From NCBI RefSeq assembly GCF_900177675.1, contig NZ_FXWM01000001.1, positions 62,001 to 126,000 on the forward strand: DNA of 64,000 nucleotides, written 5' to 3'. The position numbers and the translations under genes are program-made. Positions 51,598 through 60,625 of the stretch are shown here, piece by piece (within the stretch, counting starts at the first letter, position 1; the number at the start of each line of letters is the position of its first letter). Source of the DNA: Bacillus sp. OV166. Lineage in GTDB: Bacteria > Bacillota > Bacilli > Bacillales > Cytobacillaceae. The notes under the pieces are model-generated. The model searched no databases. It saw only the letters and a program-made list of their open reading frames with translations, and had not been told where the DNA came from.

Positions 51598-52176
51598 TTA
51601 GATATTTTTAGATAAATAATTGGAATAACTTGTTGCTAATGCGCGTGAAAAAACTGGGTGTTTTCTTAGTCTGTAAACTAAAATAGAAGCTAGTATGGCT
51701 TTTAAGACATCCCCTGGGATATAAATTAAACTTAACTGAACAGCTTTTAAAAGAGGAATGCCCATCATAAATGCTTGAACAGGAATTCCAATTAAATAGA
51801 TTAATAGAATACCGACTGTCAGATTAATAAATAAAATATGTTGTATTTTTAAAGTTTGAAAACGTGATAGTAGATAACCAATACAGAAAGCCGTAATAGG
51901 CCATGAAATTATATAACCAACACTTGGTCCGACAAATACACTTAGTCCACCTCTTCCTCCAGATAGAAGAGGCATTCCAGCAGCGAGAAGTAATAAAAAG
52001 ATTGTTTGGCTCATCGCCCCTAATCTTGCTCCCAATACCCCTCCCGCAAGAAGGACACCTAGAGTTTGTAATGTAATGGGAACTGGTGTAAAAGAAAGCA
52101 TAATAGGCGGAACTACTCCTAGAGCACCCATGACAGCGGCAAACACTGCTACAAAGGTAATTTCTTTAATTTTCAT
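51598..52176 (-). CDS. bioY: Biotin transporter BioY
   Basis: Membrane S-component (192 aa, six predicted helices) for biotin uptake. Family motifs: ALGVVPPIMLSFTPVPITLQTLGVLLAGGVLG near the N-terminus and LLLLAAGMPLLSGGRGGLSVFVGPSVGYI in the middle. Works with the ECF energising module or alone. Start ATG 52176 after GGGGAGA. First gene of a five-gene operon (bioY-yhfT-yhfS and two dehydratases) with a BirA-type operator immediately upstream. Confidence 0.92.
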   Translation of the reverse strand: MKIKEITFVAVFAAVMGALGVVPPIMLSFTPVPITLQTLGVLLAGGVLGARLGAMSQTIFLLLLAAGMPLLSGGRGGLSVFVGPSVGYIISWPITAFCIGYLLSRFQTLKIQHILFINLTVGILLIYLIGIPVQAFMMGIPLLKAVQLSLIYIPGDVLKAILASILVYRLRKHPVFSRALATSYSNYLSKNI

Positions 52177-52240
52177 TCTTATCTCTCCCCAATAATCAAT
52201 ATGTACTATTTACAACTATGATAATAATGAATCTCAAATT

Positions 52241-52275
52241 AAATGTCAACCTAGTTTTAAATATGGTTAACATTT
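52241..52275 (-). promoter_or_regulatory. BirA-type operator of the bioY operon
   Basis: AAATGTCAACC, 13 nt, GGTTAACATTT: an 11-bp inverted repeat with one mismatch, matching the BirA operator pattern (wTGTTAACC...GGTTAACAw) of Bacillus biotin genes. It is 65-100 bp upstream of bioY, so biotinyl-AMP-bound BirA would repress the operon. Confidence 0.8.
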
Positions 52276-52309
52276 AAAACATTATTATTCAAAATAGTAT
52301 GGATTTGTT

Positions 52310-52747
52310 GATATGGTTATGTCTAAGCAACTGGGAGCGGACGACTTTATTCAAAAGCCCTTCCATTTTGATGTTCTCATTGCAAAAATACAGGCTATTC
52401 TTCGCCGAGTATATAATTACAATAATAAACCAATCTTACTTAAAACATGGTATGGTGCAACAGTCGATTATGAGAAAAATACTGTCACAAATGACTCAGG
52501 TTCGGTAGAGCTAACAAAGAACGAAATTTTTATCTTAAAACTGCTTATTGAACAAAGAAATAAGATCGTTAGTCGAGAAGAGTTGATAAAAAGCTTATGG
52601 GATGATGAGCGCTTTGTGAGTGATAATACCTTAACTGTCAATGTTAATCGTTTACGAAAAAAACTGGATGAGCTTGGTTTAGGACAATTTATTGAAACAA
52701 AAGTTGGTCAAGGTTATATCGCTAAAGAAGAGGCTGGTTTTAGATGA
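52310..52747 (+). pseudogene. bceR: bceR, 5'-truncated response regulator
   Basis: From 52310 the frame matches BceR of B. subtilis closely (DMVMSKQLGADDFIQKPFHFDVLIAKIQAILRRV... through KVGQGYIAKEE), but the first ~90 residues, including the acidic pocket and phospho-Asp of the receiver, are missing; a TAG lies in frame at 52295. The intact winged-helix domain (SVELTKNEIFILKLLIEQRNKIVSREELI, LTVNVNRLRKKL) could still be made from ATG 52313. The break lies 35 bp from the BirA operator of the divergent bioY operon, so the junction of two segments destroyed the 5' end. Confidence 0.85.
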
Positions 52748-53748
52748 TTCAAAAATATTTAATTGAAAGGCGCAGCTGGATTATTCTCTTTTTATTTCTA
52801 CAATTTCTAATCATCGTTGTCTCTTATTTTGATCCAACAATACCGTTAATGTCTATCGTCTATATTGTTTTTATATCAATGATTATTTTCATCATCTTTT
52901 TAATCATCCGATACAATAAGGAAACAAACTTTTACAAAAGTGTAGAGACTTGGGAAAATAGTCTTGATTTAACGAGTATCTCAAATGCAGAGAGTCCTTT
53001 TGAAGTAATTATCGAGAATAGTGTTACGAACCAGACTGAATGGTTGAAACAGATTGCTTCCCATAATTTGATGTCCTTAGAGCAGGAGAAAGATGAATTA
53101 TTATCGTGGATTCATGAAGTAAAAACACCGTTAACAGCTATGAGATTAATGATTGATCGACTAGACAATGGAACAATGAAATCGAATTTAATTTATGAAT
53201 GGTTAAGAATTCATCTACTACTTGACCAGCAGCTTTATCAGAAACGTATACCATTTATAGAAAATGATTTATATATAGAGGTTACAGATATAAAAGTCTT
53301 AATAACTAAGGAAATTAAAGATTTACAATCTTGGTGTATTCAAAAAGGAATTGGCTTTGATTTACATACCGAGGTTAAAGAAGTCCTTAGCGATGCCAAA
53401 TGGCTAGTGTTTATCATCAGACAACTTTTAACAAACGCCATAAAATATAGCGAGGCATCCGATATCATCATTAAAACTTACCAAAAAAATGAACAAACCA
53501 TCCTTGAGGTAGAGGACTTTGGACGCGGCATTGACCCAAAGGATCTGCCGCGCATATTTGATAAGGGCTTTACATCAACTGCAAAACATCAAGATAATGC
53601 GGCAACAGGCATGGGATTATATCTAGCAAAAAAAGCAGCAAAGCCATTATTAATCAAGATAGACGTACATTCAAAACTAGGAGTTGGAACCACTTTTACT
53701 TTAATCTTTCCGAAAAGAAATCAATTCCTTCATATTTCAGGCATGTGA
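52744..53748 (+). CDS. bceS: BceS-type intramembrane-sensing histidine kinase
   Basis: A 334-residue kinase with two N-terminal helices (about 15-55) and almost no external loop, phospho-His in LLSWIHEVKTPLTAMRLMIDRL, N-box QLLTNAIKYS and G-boxes EDFGRGIDPKDL, GMGLYLAKKAA. Such kinases sense flux through their partner BceAB transporter instead of binding the drug directly. ATG overlaps the bceR stop (ATGA). Length equals B. subtilis BceS. Its cognate regulator is truncated here. Confidence 0.88.
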   Translation: MIQKYLIERRSWIILFLFLQFLIIVVSYFDPTIPLMSIVYIVFISMIIFIIFLIIRYNKETNFYKSVETWENSLDLTSISNAESPFEVIIENSVTNQTEWLKQIASHNLMSLEQEKDELLSWIHEVKTPLTAMRLMIDRLDNGTMKSNLIYEWLRIHLLLDQQLYQKRIPFIENDLYIEVTDIKVLITKEIKDLQSWCIQKGIGFDLHTEVKEVLSDAKWLVFIIRQLLTNAIKYSEASDIIIKTYQKNEQTILEVEDFGRGIDPKDLPRIFDKGFTSTAKHQDNAATGMGLYLAKKAAKPLLIKIDVHSKLGVGTTFTLIFPKRNQFLHISGM

Positions 53749-53777
53749 CAAAATTGTCACATGCCTTTATTTTTTGT
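53740..53777 (+). promoter_or_regulatory. BceR-type box and hairpin between bceS and bceA
   Basis: A perfect 12-bp palindrome GGCATGTGACAA/TTGTCACATGCC overlapping the bceS stop. Its centre, TGACA-AAAT-TGTCA, fits the BceR binding motif TNACA-N4-TGTNA, and the T-run TTTATTTTTTG after it makes it also a terminator of bceRS. A -10 TATAAT at about 53812-53817 has no good -35, as expected of an activator-dependent bceAB promoter. Confidence 0.55.
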
Positions 53778-53847
53778 ATCGTCAATCGAAGGAAATGAAG
53801 TACAAAGCCTTTTATAATAAAACTATCAAATCAAGGGGTGTGTGGAA

Positions 53848-54609
53848 ATGTACATTTTAGAAGCAACAAAAATTCATAAAAGCTATGGGAATAAATTTAA
53901 CAAACAAGAAGTACTGAAGGGTCTAGATGTTAGCATTAAAAAAGGGGAATTTGTGAGTATCATGGGTGCCTCGGGTTCAGGGAAAACAACCTTACTTAAT
54001 ATTCTTTCCTCAATTGATAAAGTTAGTAGCGGGACAATTTATATCGAAGGAAAAGAAATGACAGCTATGAAAGAAAAGCAATTAGCAGAATTCCGAAAAA
54101 ATCATTTAGGTTTTATTTTTCAAGAATATAACTTATTAGATACCCTAACAGTCAAAGAAAATATTCTATTACCATTATCGATTACAAAAACGTCCAAGAG
54201 AGAAGCAGATGAGAAATTTAATACATTGGCTAAAGAGCTCGGCATTAATGATCTAAAAGATAAATATCCAAATGAAGTTTCCGGTGGTCAAAAACAACGT
54301 ACATCTGCAGCTCGAGCCTTTATTCATGAACCAAGCATTATTTTCGCTGACGAACCAACTGGGGCACTTGATTCAAAATCAGCTTCCGATTTGTTAAACA
54401 AACTAAGCGATTTAAATCAAAAACGAAATGCCACTATACTAATGGTCACTCATGATGCAGTCGCAGCCAGCTATTGCAACCGGGTCATATTTATTAAGGA
54501 TGGTCAAATTTATACTCAATTAACGAAGGGTGAAGAATCGAGACAGGATTTCTTTCATGACATCATGAAAACACAAGGTGTATTGGGCGGGGTGCAAAAT
54601 GAGCATTAA
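53848..54609 (+). CDS. bceA: BceA-type ABC transporter ATPase
   Basis: ATPase (253 aa) of a peptide-antibiotic detoxification transporter. Walker [10 protein letters not shown], signature [14 protein letters not shown], Walker [17 protein letters not shown]-loop MVTHD. ATG 53848 has AAGGGG nine bases upstream and gives the same length as BceA; an in-frame GTG at 53842 is too close. It overlaps bceB by 11 nt. Confidence 0.9.
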   Translation: MYILEATKIHKSYGNKFNKQEVLKGLDVSIKKGEFVSIMGASGSGKTTLLNILSSIDKVSSGTIYIEGKEMTAMKEKQLAEFRKNHLGFIFQEYNLLDTLTVKENILLPLSITKTSKREADEKFNTLAKELGINDLKDKYPNEVSGGQKQRTSAARAFIHEPSIIFADEPTGALDSKSASDLLNKLSDLNQKRNATILMVTHDAVAASYCNRVIFIKDGQIYTQLTKGEESRQDFFHDIMKTQGVLGGVQNEH

Positions 54610-56539
54610 TCATCTCATCCTACAAAATTTGAAAAAGAATGTAAAAAATTATTATCTCTATGTTTTTGCCCTAGTTTTTACAGTGGCACTGTATTTTGCC
54701 TTTGTCACACTGCAATTTGATCCTGCAATGAATGCAACAAAAGGTTCAATTAAAGGGGCAGCTGCAATCAAGACAGCATCCGTCTTACTCATTGCGATTG
54801 TCTCCATTTTTCTTTTATACGCCAATAACATTTTTATTAAACGACGCAGTAAAGAAATTGGTTTATTTCAGTTAATAGGAATGACAAAAAGCAGAATCTT
54901 TCGCATTCTTACACTTGAAAATTTTATTCTATATTTCGGTTCCTTATTTATTGGAATCTTTATCGGGTTTTCGATTTCAAAATTAATCATGATGATCTTA
55001 TTTAAAATTACCGGTGTTGAGGACGTCGCCACATTAAGATTTTCAACAGAAGCATTGATTCAAACTGTTGTTGTTTTTACTATAATCTATTTTTTTATCA
55101 TGTTGATAAATTTTTTATTTATTAAAAGACAAAGTATCTTATCTCTATTTAGAGTTCTTTCATCGACTGAAGAAAAAGTAAAAAAAGTGTCCATTTTTGA
55201 AATGATCTACGGAATTATAGGCATCTTATTGATCCTTTTAGGCTATTATATTTCATCTAAATTATTTGGTGGCGACTTTACAACAATGACTGAACTATTC
55301 TTAGCCATGGTCTTCATTTTAGCCTCCGTTATTATCGGGACTTATCTTTTTTACAAAGGATCTGTTCGATTTATCTTTTATGTTATACGAAAAAAGAAAG
55401 ATGGTTATTTAACTATTAATGAAGTATTGTCTCTTTCATCCATCATGTTTCGGATGAAATCAAATGCTTTATTATTAACCATTATTACGACTGTATCTGC
55501 ACTTGCTATCGGCTTGTTATCCTTAAGCTATATTTCACACTACTCAGCAGAAAGATTAACCCAAAATAATGTAGTAGCTGACTTTTCAATTACAAATAAA
55601 CAAGATGCTGAAAATTTCAAAGAAGCATTAGAAGTAAATGAAATTAAGTATAACGAAAAAATGATTGATGTCATTCAGGTAAATGCAAACATAGAAAAAA
55701 TAGCTGAATCAAAATTAGAGGATATGAATTCTGATCCAAGGAATATGACTATTCCGGTCATCAGTGACAAGGACGCCAATAGTGTTAATTTATCTGCAGG
55801 GGAAACCCTTTTTACAGGTTATAATGATTTACTACAAAAATTTATGCCACTAAAAAGTTCAGGTCAAATAGAATTAAAAGGGAAAAATGAAGTGATACCT
55901 CAAAAATATTTAGGCTTAAGGAAGGAATACATCGTATCATACTATTTTACAAGCGGTGGATTACCCGTAGCAATTGTGGACGAAACTATTTTTGAGCGAT
56001 TAAAAAAAGATATTAACCTAGAAATTCAAAAAGAATCGACTCTTTATATTGGAATTGTTTTGCAAGATGAAGGTAATTTGGAAGAAGCGAATGATCTTTT
56101 TCAAAATATGACTTTTAATGGTAAAAATGATTCACGTCTAGAAATGAGCAATGATCAGCAAAGAAACATGGGACTTATCATGTTTATCGTTGGCTTTTTA
56201 GGATTAACCTTTTTAGTTACATCTGGTTGTATTTTATACTTTAAACAAATGGATGAGAGCGAAGAAGAAAAACCAAATTATACGATATTAAGAAAGCTTG
56301 GATTCACACAAGGGGATTTGTTAAGAGGCATTCAAGCAAAGCAAATCTTTAATTTCGGTATCCCTTTAGTCATTGGCTTAGCCCATAGTTATTTTGCAGT
56401 AAAATCTGGTTGGTTCATGTTTGGTACTGAATTATGGACACCGATGATTATGGTCATGTTATTATATACCGCATTATACTCCATTTTCGGTATACTATCC
56501 GTACTCTATTACAAAAAAGTAATAAAAGAAGCACTTTAA
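54599..56539 (+). CDS. bceB: BceB-type ABC transporter permease
   Basis: Permease (646 aa, the length of BceB) with ten predicted helices and a large extracellular domain (about residues 320-520) between helices 7 and 8 that senses bacitracin-like or lantibiotic peptides bound to lipid II-cycle lipids. Conserved FtsX-like regions are visible: [25 protein letters not shown] and the C-terminal [19 protein letters not shown] 54599 after GGGGTG; the frame to 54578 lies inside bceA. Last gene before rlmH in the island. Confidence 0.9.
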   Translation: MSINHLILQNLKKNVKNYYLYVFALVFTVALYFAFVTLQFDPAMNATKGSIKGAAAIKTASVLLIAIVSIFLLYANNIFIKRRSKEIGLFQLIGMTKSRIFRILTLENFILYFGSLFIGIFIGFSISKLIMMILFKITGVEDVATLRFSTEALIQTVVVFTIIYFFIMLINFLFIKRQSILSLFRVLSSTEEKVKKVSIFEMIYGIIGILLILLGYYISSKLFGGDFTTMTELFLAMVFILASVIIGTYLFYKGSVRFIFYVIRKKKDGYLTINEVLSLSSIMFRMKSNALLLTIITTVSALAIGLLSLSYISHYSAERLTQNNVVADFSITNKQDAENFKEALEVNEIKYNEKMIDVIQVNANIEKIAESKLEDMNSDPRNMTIPVISDKDANSVNLSAGETLFTGYNDLLQKFMPLKSSGQIELKGKNEVIPQKYLGLRKEYIVSYYFTSGGLPVAIVDETIFERLKKDINLEIQKESTLYIGIVLQDEGNLEEANDLFQNMTFNGKNDSRLEMSNDQQRNMGLIMFIVGFLGLTFLVTSGCILYFKQMDESEEEKPNYTILRKLGFTQGDLLRGIQAKQIFNFGIPLVIGLAHSYFAVKSGWFMFGTELWTPMIMVMLLYTALYSIFGILSVLYYKKVIKEAL

Positions 56540-56556
56540 TAATAGAAAATGATAAA

Positions 56557-56588
56557 GCTCCAGTCTAATATGGCTGGAGCCAAATTTA
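56557..56588 (+). terminator. Terminator of bceAB
   Basis: GCTCCAG / CTGGAGC stem followed by CAAATTT, 18 bp after the bceB stop; the U-tract is weak. Confidence 0.55.
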
Positions 56589-56639
56589 TAATGATCTCAT
56601 AATTTTTAAGCTTTTACATTCAGCTGTTAAAAATCTCAT

Positions 56640-57119
56640 TTACTTATGGTACGGTTCACCCCGATTAATCCGAAACGCTCTATATATCTGCTCAACGAGT
56701 ATGAGCCTCATCAATTGGTGGGGGAAGGTCATCCGCGAAAAAGAAAGCTGCTCATTGGATCTTTTTATCACTTCGTCACTCAAGCCCAATGACCCGCCGA
56801 TCACAAAGGCAATCTTACTTTTTCCATAGGTAGCTAGCTTATCTAGTGAATCAGCAAGTTCCTCGGACGAGCCTAATTTCCCTTGAATCGCTAAGGCAAT
56901 TACGTATGTATCTTGGCTAATCTTTGCTAAAATTCTTTCGCCTTCTTTTTGCTTTACCTGCACCATTTCCAACTCACTTAATATTTCAGGTGCTTTTTCA
57001 TCGGCAACTTCAATGACATCAACTTTTGCATAGGCAGTCAGGCGTTTTAAATACTCCTCAATACCCTGTTTTAAATATTTCTCTTTCAATTTACCAACCG
57101 TAACAATTGAGATATTCAC
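56640..57119 (-). CDS. rlmH: 23S rRNA (pseudouridine1915-N3)-methyltransferase RlmH
   Basis: SPOUT-class methyltransferase (159 aa) that methylates pseudouridine 1915 in helix 69 of 23S rRNA. Full length: [27 protein letters not shown] at the start, the SAM-binding knot [44 protein letters not shown], and the invariant end GEPYHK. Its 3' end is the classical insertion site of SCC elements, and two extra copies of that end lie downstream at 45080 and 44492. Confidence 0.97.
   Translation of the reverse strand: MNISIVTVGKLKEKYLKQGIEEYLKRLTAYAKVDVIEVADEKAPEILSELEMVQVKQKEGERILAKISQDTYVIALAIQGKLGSSEELADSLDKLATYGKSKIAFVIGGSLGLSDEVIKRSNEQLSFSRMTFPHQLMRLILVEQIYRAFRINRGEPYHK
56643..56659 (-). other. 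rlmH-tail att core A (inside rlmH)
   Basis: The last codons of rlmH before the stop (plus-strand CTTATGGTACGGTTCAC). The 16-bp core TTATGGTACGGTTCAC is identical in copies B and C. Confidence 0.75.
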
Positions 57120-57165
57120 AATCCACAGCCCTTTACAACTTGATTACAAACAGCTTACAAACAAG

Positions 57166-57356
57166 ATATCCACAGAAGTTATCCACATATTCACAATTTT
57201 TATCCACATCTTGTATGGAATCATTTGTTCGCCACAACATATGTAGCCGTATTTTGACAATATTCACAGTTTGTTGATAAGTTATCCACATCTATTTTCG
57301 ACAAAACGGGAAAAGTCTCAAAATCATCCACAATCGTATCTAAGGCTATATCCACA
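57166..57356. promoter_or_regulatory. DnaA-box cluster between rlmH and the HtrA gene
   Basis: Three perfect TTATCCACA boxes (57179-57187, 57200-57208, 57282-57290) and at least three one-mismatch boxes (57166, 57324, 57348), all in the same orientation, in a 191-bp AT-rich stretch. DnaA-box clusters outside oriC are known in oriC-proximal intergenic regions of B. subtilis, where they titrate DnaA. No unwinding region or dnaA gene is here, so it is not oriC. Confidence 0.7.
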
Positions 57357-57488
57357 TGTTCCTCACAGCAATAAATCATTTTCTACTTCACCTTTCCTAC
57401 ACTTATTCATTTCATTAAAGCTATTGTTTACTTTATATCATCCTGTCATACGAAATAACTCAATAACTTATACATCATAACACAAATA

Positions 57489-57523
57489 AAAACAGGAAAG
57501 TGAACGGTTCACTTTCCTGTTTT
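57489..57523 (-). terminator. Terminator of the HtrA-like gene
   Basis: AAAACAGGAAAGTGAA and its complement form a near-perfect stem with U-run on either strand, directly after the protease stop. Confidence 0.88.
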
Positions 57524-57533
57524 ACCCACGCTT

Positions 57534-58775
57534 TTATTGAGTTGTTTCTGCTGCTAATCTTAATGTCGTTTGCTTCAACTTACCTTCACGGTAATATTTA
57601 ATCTCCAATTGCTCGCCAATTTTCTTTTTCTCGTACAAATGTTTCCGAAGATCAATGACGTCGTTAATTTTTTGCCCATCCATCTCAACGATGACATCCA
57701 ACTCTTGCAAGCCTGCTTGAGCGGCTGGCGAATTTGGTACGACTTGTCGTAAGGCTACACCATAATTGATTGATCGAGGCAATTTCAACGCTTCTTCTTG
57801 ATAGTAGGCTGGAATTTCAGAGACTGATTTTAAATCCACTCCCATATATGGACGTTTAACCGTTCCAAACTTTTCAAGAGCATCGATAATTGGCCGGGCC
57901 GAATTGATTGGGATGGATAATCCAATTCCTTCAACTGCATTTTGCGCAATTTTCATTGAGTTAATTCCAACTAGCTGGCCGGTAATATTAATTAAGGCAC
58001 CGCCGCTGTTTCCTGGATTAATGGCCGCATCGGTTTGCAGTACTTCTGCATTCCAATCGATTAATCCATCCTGATTAATATCAACCGGAATCGTCCGCTT
58101 AAGTCCAGAGATAATTCCTTGTGTGACCGAACCTGAAAAGGTTGCGCCCAGAGGGTTCCCAATCGCGATAACAGGTTCACCCATTTTTAAACTATCGGAA
58201 TCACCAAATTCAGCTACCTTTTTTATCTTGTCCGCATCGACCTCGAGGACAGCCAAATCAGTCCAGACATCACTGCCGAGCAGCTTAGCAGGGATCTTTG
58301 TACCGTCGATCAAGCTTACTTCCAGCTTTGTCGCCCCTTCAACCACATGATGGTTTGTGACAACGAAAGCTTTACCTCCAGCCTTCTTATAGACAACTCC
58401 AGAGCCTGTTCCAGCGGCTTCTTCCTCTGAATCGGCTTGATCATCTGACCAAAAGCTGGTGGACTGGATATTATTAATTCCGACAACCGCATCAGCTGCT
58501 TTTTCAACTGCCTTCGTTGTATTTGTGTTCACATCATAGGAAACCTGTTTTTGGATGATATTCTGATCATTATTATTGTTAGTTGATTCTACTGCATTGT
58601 TTTCATTTGTATCAATTTGGTAGGGGAGGAATCCACGATTGGATAAGGCTGGAATAGCAATGATTACTAAAATGGCACCAAGTATCGCACCAACTACGCT
58701 GGCTAGGAAAACTCCACCCCTGTTTCCTTTCTGTTCCCTGAAGCGGTTTTGTGAATGATCATCATAATAACCCAC
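57534..58775 (-). CDS. htrC: HtrA-like trypsin-type serine protease with PDZ domain (HtrC/YyxA)
   Basis: Membrane-anchored quality-control protease (413 aa). Short cytosolic N-terminus, one helix (about 22-42), protease domain (100-290) with catalytic His (VVTNHHVVEG), Asp (DVWTDLAVLEV) and Ser (INPGNSGGALIN), and a C-terminal PDZ domain (about 310-400; VVPNSPAAQAGLQELDVIVEMDGQKI). Located after walJ as in B. subtilis walRKHIJ-yyxA. A terminator between walJ and this gene suggests it also has its own promoter. Confidence 0.9.
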   Translation of the reverse strand: MGYYDDHSQNRFREQKGNRGGVFLASVVGAILGAILVIIAIPALSNRGFLPYQIDTNENNAVESTNNNNDQNIIQKQVSYDVNTNTTKAVEKAADAVVGINNIQSTSFWSDDQADSEEEAAGTGSGVVYKKAGGKAFVVTNHHVVEGATKLEVSLIDGTKIPAKLLGSDVWTDLAVLEVDADKIKKVAEFGDSDSLKMGEPVIAIGNPLGATFSGSVTQGIISGLKRTIPVDINQDGLIDWNAEVLQTDAAINPGNSGGALINITGQLVGINSMKIAQNAVEGIGLSIPINSARPIIDALEKFGTVKRPYMGVDLKSVSEIPAYYQEEALKLPRSINYGVALRQVVPNSPAAQAGLQELDVIVEMDGQKINDVIDLRKHLYEKKKIGEQLEIKYYREGKLKQTTLRLAAETTQ

Positions 58776-58923
58776 TTTACATCATTCCTCACTTTCCGAA
58801 AAGATTGCTACCGTTTATTTTGGCTTATAATTACAATTATACTCGTTCATCTATAAATTACTAAATAATTACCTTGTATTAATAAAAACTTACGACTTTG
58901 TTCATAGTTTTTTCATAAATAAT

Positions 58924-58970
58924 GGCCTGTTGATTTGCGCTCCAAGCGCTTCGCTTCAATCAACATAGCC
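58924..58970. repeat. Short palindromic dispersed repeat
   Basis: GGCCTGTTGATT ... AATCAACATAGCC with GCGC-rich centre: the two GTTGATT ends of the same element family seen at 28588-28662, here collapsed into a 47-bp palindrome. Confidence 0.5.
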
Positions 58971-58974
58971 AATA

Positions 58975-59016
58975 AAAAAAGAATGAAGTGCCTATAAAAA
59001 GGCTCTTCATTCTTTT
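58975..59016 (-). terminator. Terminator of the wal operon after walJ
   Basis: AAAAGAATGAAG..GCCT / AGGC..CTTCATTCTTTT stem with U-run, eight bases past the walJ stop. Confidence 0.88.
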
Positions 59017-59023
59017 AAAATGC

Positions 59024-59818
59024 TTACACAGCCGTTAAGGCAGTCGGGATTTTCGGGTCTGTATCGTAAAGGCCAAATTGTTCGCCAACAATCAGCCCAC
59101 GCTCCTGAAGGGTCTGTGTTACCGCCATTTTTGCTAAGTCCTTCATGTTATTATCCATGCTTAAATGGGCAAGATAAATTCGCTTGGTTTGATCGCCAAC
59201 CACATCACTCATCGCAAAGGCTGCGTCCTCATTGGAAACATGGCCCACATCACTTAAAATTCTTCGTTTAATATTCCATGGGTATCTGCCCATCCGCAGC
59301 ATTTGAACATCATGGTTGGATTCAAAAATATACACATCTGCATTGGAGATGGTCCCCTTCATCCTGTCACTGACATAGCCTGTATCCGTGATTAAGACAA
59401 GTTTTTTCCCTCCATGATGAAAAACGTAAAACATGGGTTCTGCTGCATCATGTGATACCCCGAATGATTCAATATCAACAGCACCAAAGCTCTTCACTGT
59501 TTCCATATTGAAAACAAACTTTTGCTCCGTTGGAATCGCGCCGACCGAGTGTTCCATCGCCCGCCATGTTTTTTCATTCGCGTATACAGGCAACTGATAT
59601 TTACGGGCGAGAACCCCAATGCCTTTAATATGGTCACTGTGTTCATGCGTGACAAATATTCCGGAAAGTTTACTAATATCACGGTCAATTTGTCCAAACA
59701 GTGCCTCCATTTGCTTACCACTAAACCCAGCATCAACTAGAAACGAATGTTCATCAGACTCCACATAAAGGGCGTTTCCCGTACTCCCGCTTGCAAGAAT
59801 GCTATAACCTAAAGACAT
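59024..59818 (-). CDS. walJ: WalJ (YycJ), metallo-beta-lactamase-fold protein
   Basis: MBL-fold nuclease-like protein (264 aa). Metal ligands are in [18 protein letters not shown] (HxHxDH), SHDAAEPM and [10 protein letters not shown]; a final His is in [10 protein letters not shown]. YycJ proteins are linked to coordinating cell division, wall synthesis and DNA repair and are reported to have 5' exonuclease-type activity. Fifth gene of the wal operon, 6 nt after walI. Confidence 0.92.
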   Translation of the reverse strand: MSLGYSILASGSTGNALYVESDEHSFLVDAGFSGKQMEALFGQIDRDISKLSGIFVTHEHSDHIKGIGVLARKYQLPVYANEKTWRAMEHSVGAIPTEQKFVFNMETVKSFGAVDIESFGVSHDAAEPMFYVFHHGGKKLVLITDTGYVSDRMKGTISNADVYIFESNHDVQMLRMGRYPWNIKRRILSDVGHVSNEDAAFAMSDVVGDQTKRIYLAHLSMDNNMKDLAKMAVTQTLQERGLIVGEQFGLYDTDPKIPTALTAV

Positions 59819-59824
59819 GCTATT

Positions 59825-60625
59825 TCACTCCAATTTACTATTTTCATCGCTGTTAAATTGAATTATCTGCCCTTCAAATGCGTTCACAAACAGGCTCTCC
59901 TTACCATCGACCTCAAAGCGCCAAGTTGGTGCTAATACTTGTGAAGCAGCCAACTGGATGAGTGTGGAGTAGCCAAGCTCTACCCTGGTAATTTTACTCT
60001 TCGACTTCAACATCCCTTTCTGGTGCAAGGTTTCAATTGCCTTTAACGGCTTAAGAATTTCTTCTTTTGCTGTTAAAGTTTCCATTTCCTCCAGGAAGGT
60101 CTGTTCATAAGAAACAATTTGATTATCTTCATCCACTTTAAATATGATCATCCCATTAATATTCTTAAACAACGGGAAATTCTCTGATCGTTGATAGTAA
60201 GTGATCGTTTGATCTTTGTCACTTTTCTCTCCAAATTGATAATCCTCTCCAAAAAGAACATTATCCATTAAAAAAGAAGAAAGCTCTGCCGGTTCAAACT
60301 TATTAGTTAACTGCAGTGGTTTCTCTAATTTGGCATGGAGAGAGGTTGTCCCGATTCCGCTTAGAACAACACTCTGCCCCTTAAGTTTTTTAATATCTTC
60401 TTGATTAAACATCTTAGGCTTTGCACTGAGGTATTGAGCCTTAATGGGATCCTTGGGAAGGTCCACAAATTTGATTTCATCCGCTTTCAGTTTTTCTTCA
60501 AACGAGGCCTCAGTAATCACCTCATATTTATTGGCATCACGGACTTTCATGAATTGAAATAAGAGATAAACATCTAAAATTAAGAACGTTATAATAAAAA
60601 TGGTTTTAATCTTACTCCAATCCAT
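59825..60625 (-). CDS. walI: WalI (YycI), regulator of WalK
   Basis: Membrane protein (266 aa) with one N-terminal helix (FIITFLILDVYLLFQF) and an extracytoplasmic YycI domain ending GYSTLIQLAASQVLAPTWRFEVDGKESLFVNAFEGQI. With WalH it binds the WalK transmembrane region and tunes kinase activity. It overlaps walH by 14 nt. Confidence 0.93.
   Translation of the reverse strand: MDWSKIKTIFIITFLILDVYLLFQFMKVRDANKYEVITEASFEEKLKADEIKFVDLPKDPIKAQYLSAKPKMFNQEDIKKLKGQSVVLSGIGTTSLHAKLEKPLQLTNKFEPAELSSFLMDNVLFGEDYQFGEKSDKDQTITYYQRSENFPLFKNINGMIIFKVDEDNQIVSYEQTFLEEMETLTAKEEILKPLKAIETLHQKGMLKSKSKITRVELGYSTLIQLAASQVLAPTWRFEVDGKESLFVNAFEGQIIQFNSDENSKLE

Larger units (their letters stand above)
44492..56659. 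mobile_element. SCC-like composite island at the rlmH 3' end (no ccr genes)
   Basis: Three same-orientation copies of the rlmH 3' end delimit two segments: 45097-56643 (11.5 kb; two-component system, bioY-yhfTS-dehydratases, bceRSAB) and 44509-45079 (0.57 kb; hairpins and a 52-bp tandem repeat, no genes). Insertion downstream of rlmH with duplication of its last codons is the hallmark of staphylococcal cassette chromosome elements. No ccrA/B/C or other recombinase is found, so this is a ccr-less derivative or a relic. Repeats are seen directly; mobility is inferred. Confidence 0.6.

Noticed and set aside
44492..56659. ccr or other site-specific recombinase in the island
   Set aside because: All open frames in the segment were accounted for; none has serine- or tyrosine-recombinase motifs.
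57166..57356. Chromosomal replication origin
   Set aside because: There is no dnaA/dnaN gene or clear AT-rich unwinding element next to the boxes; gene order places this beside rlmH, away from oriC.
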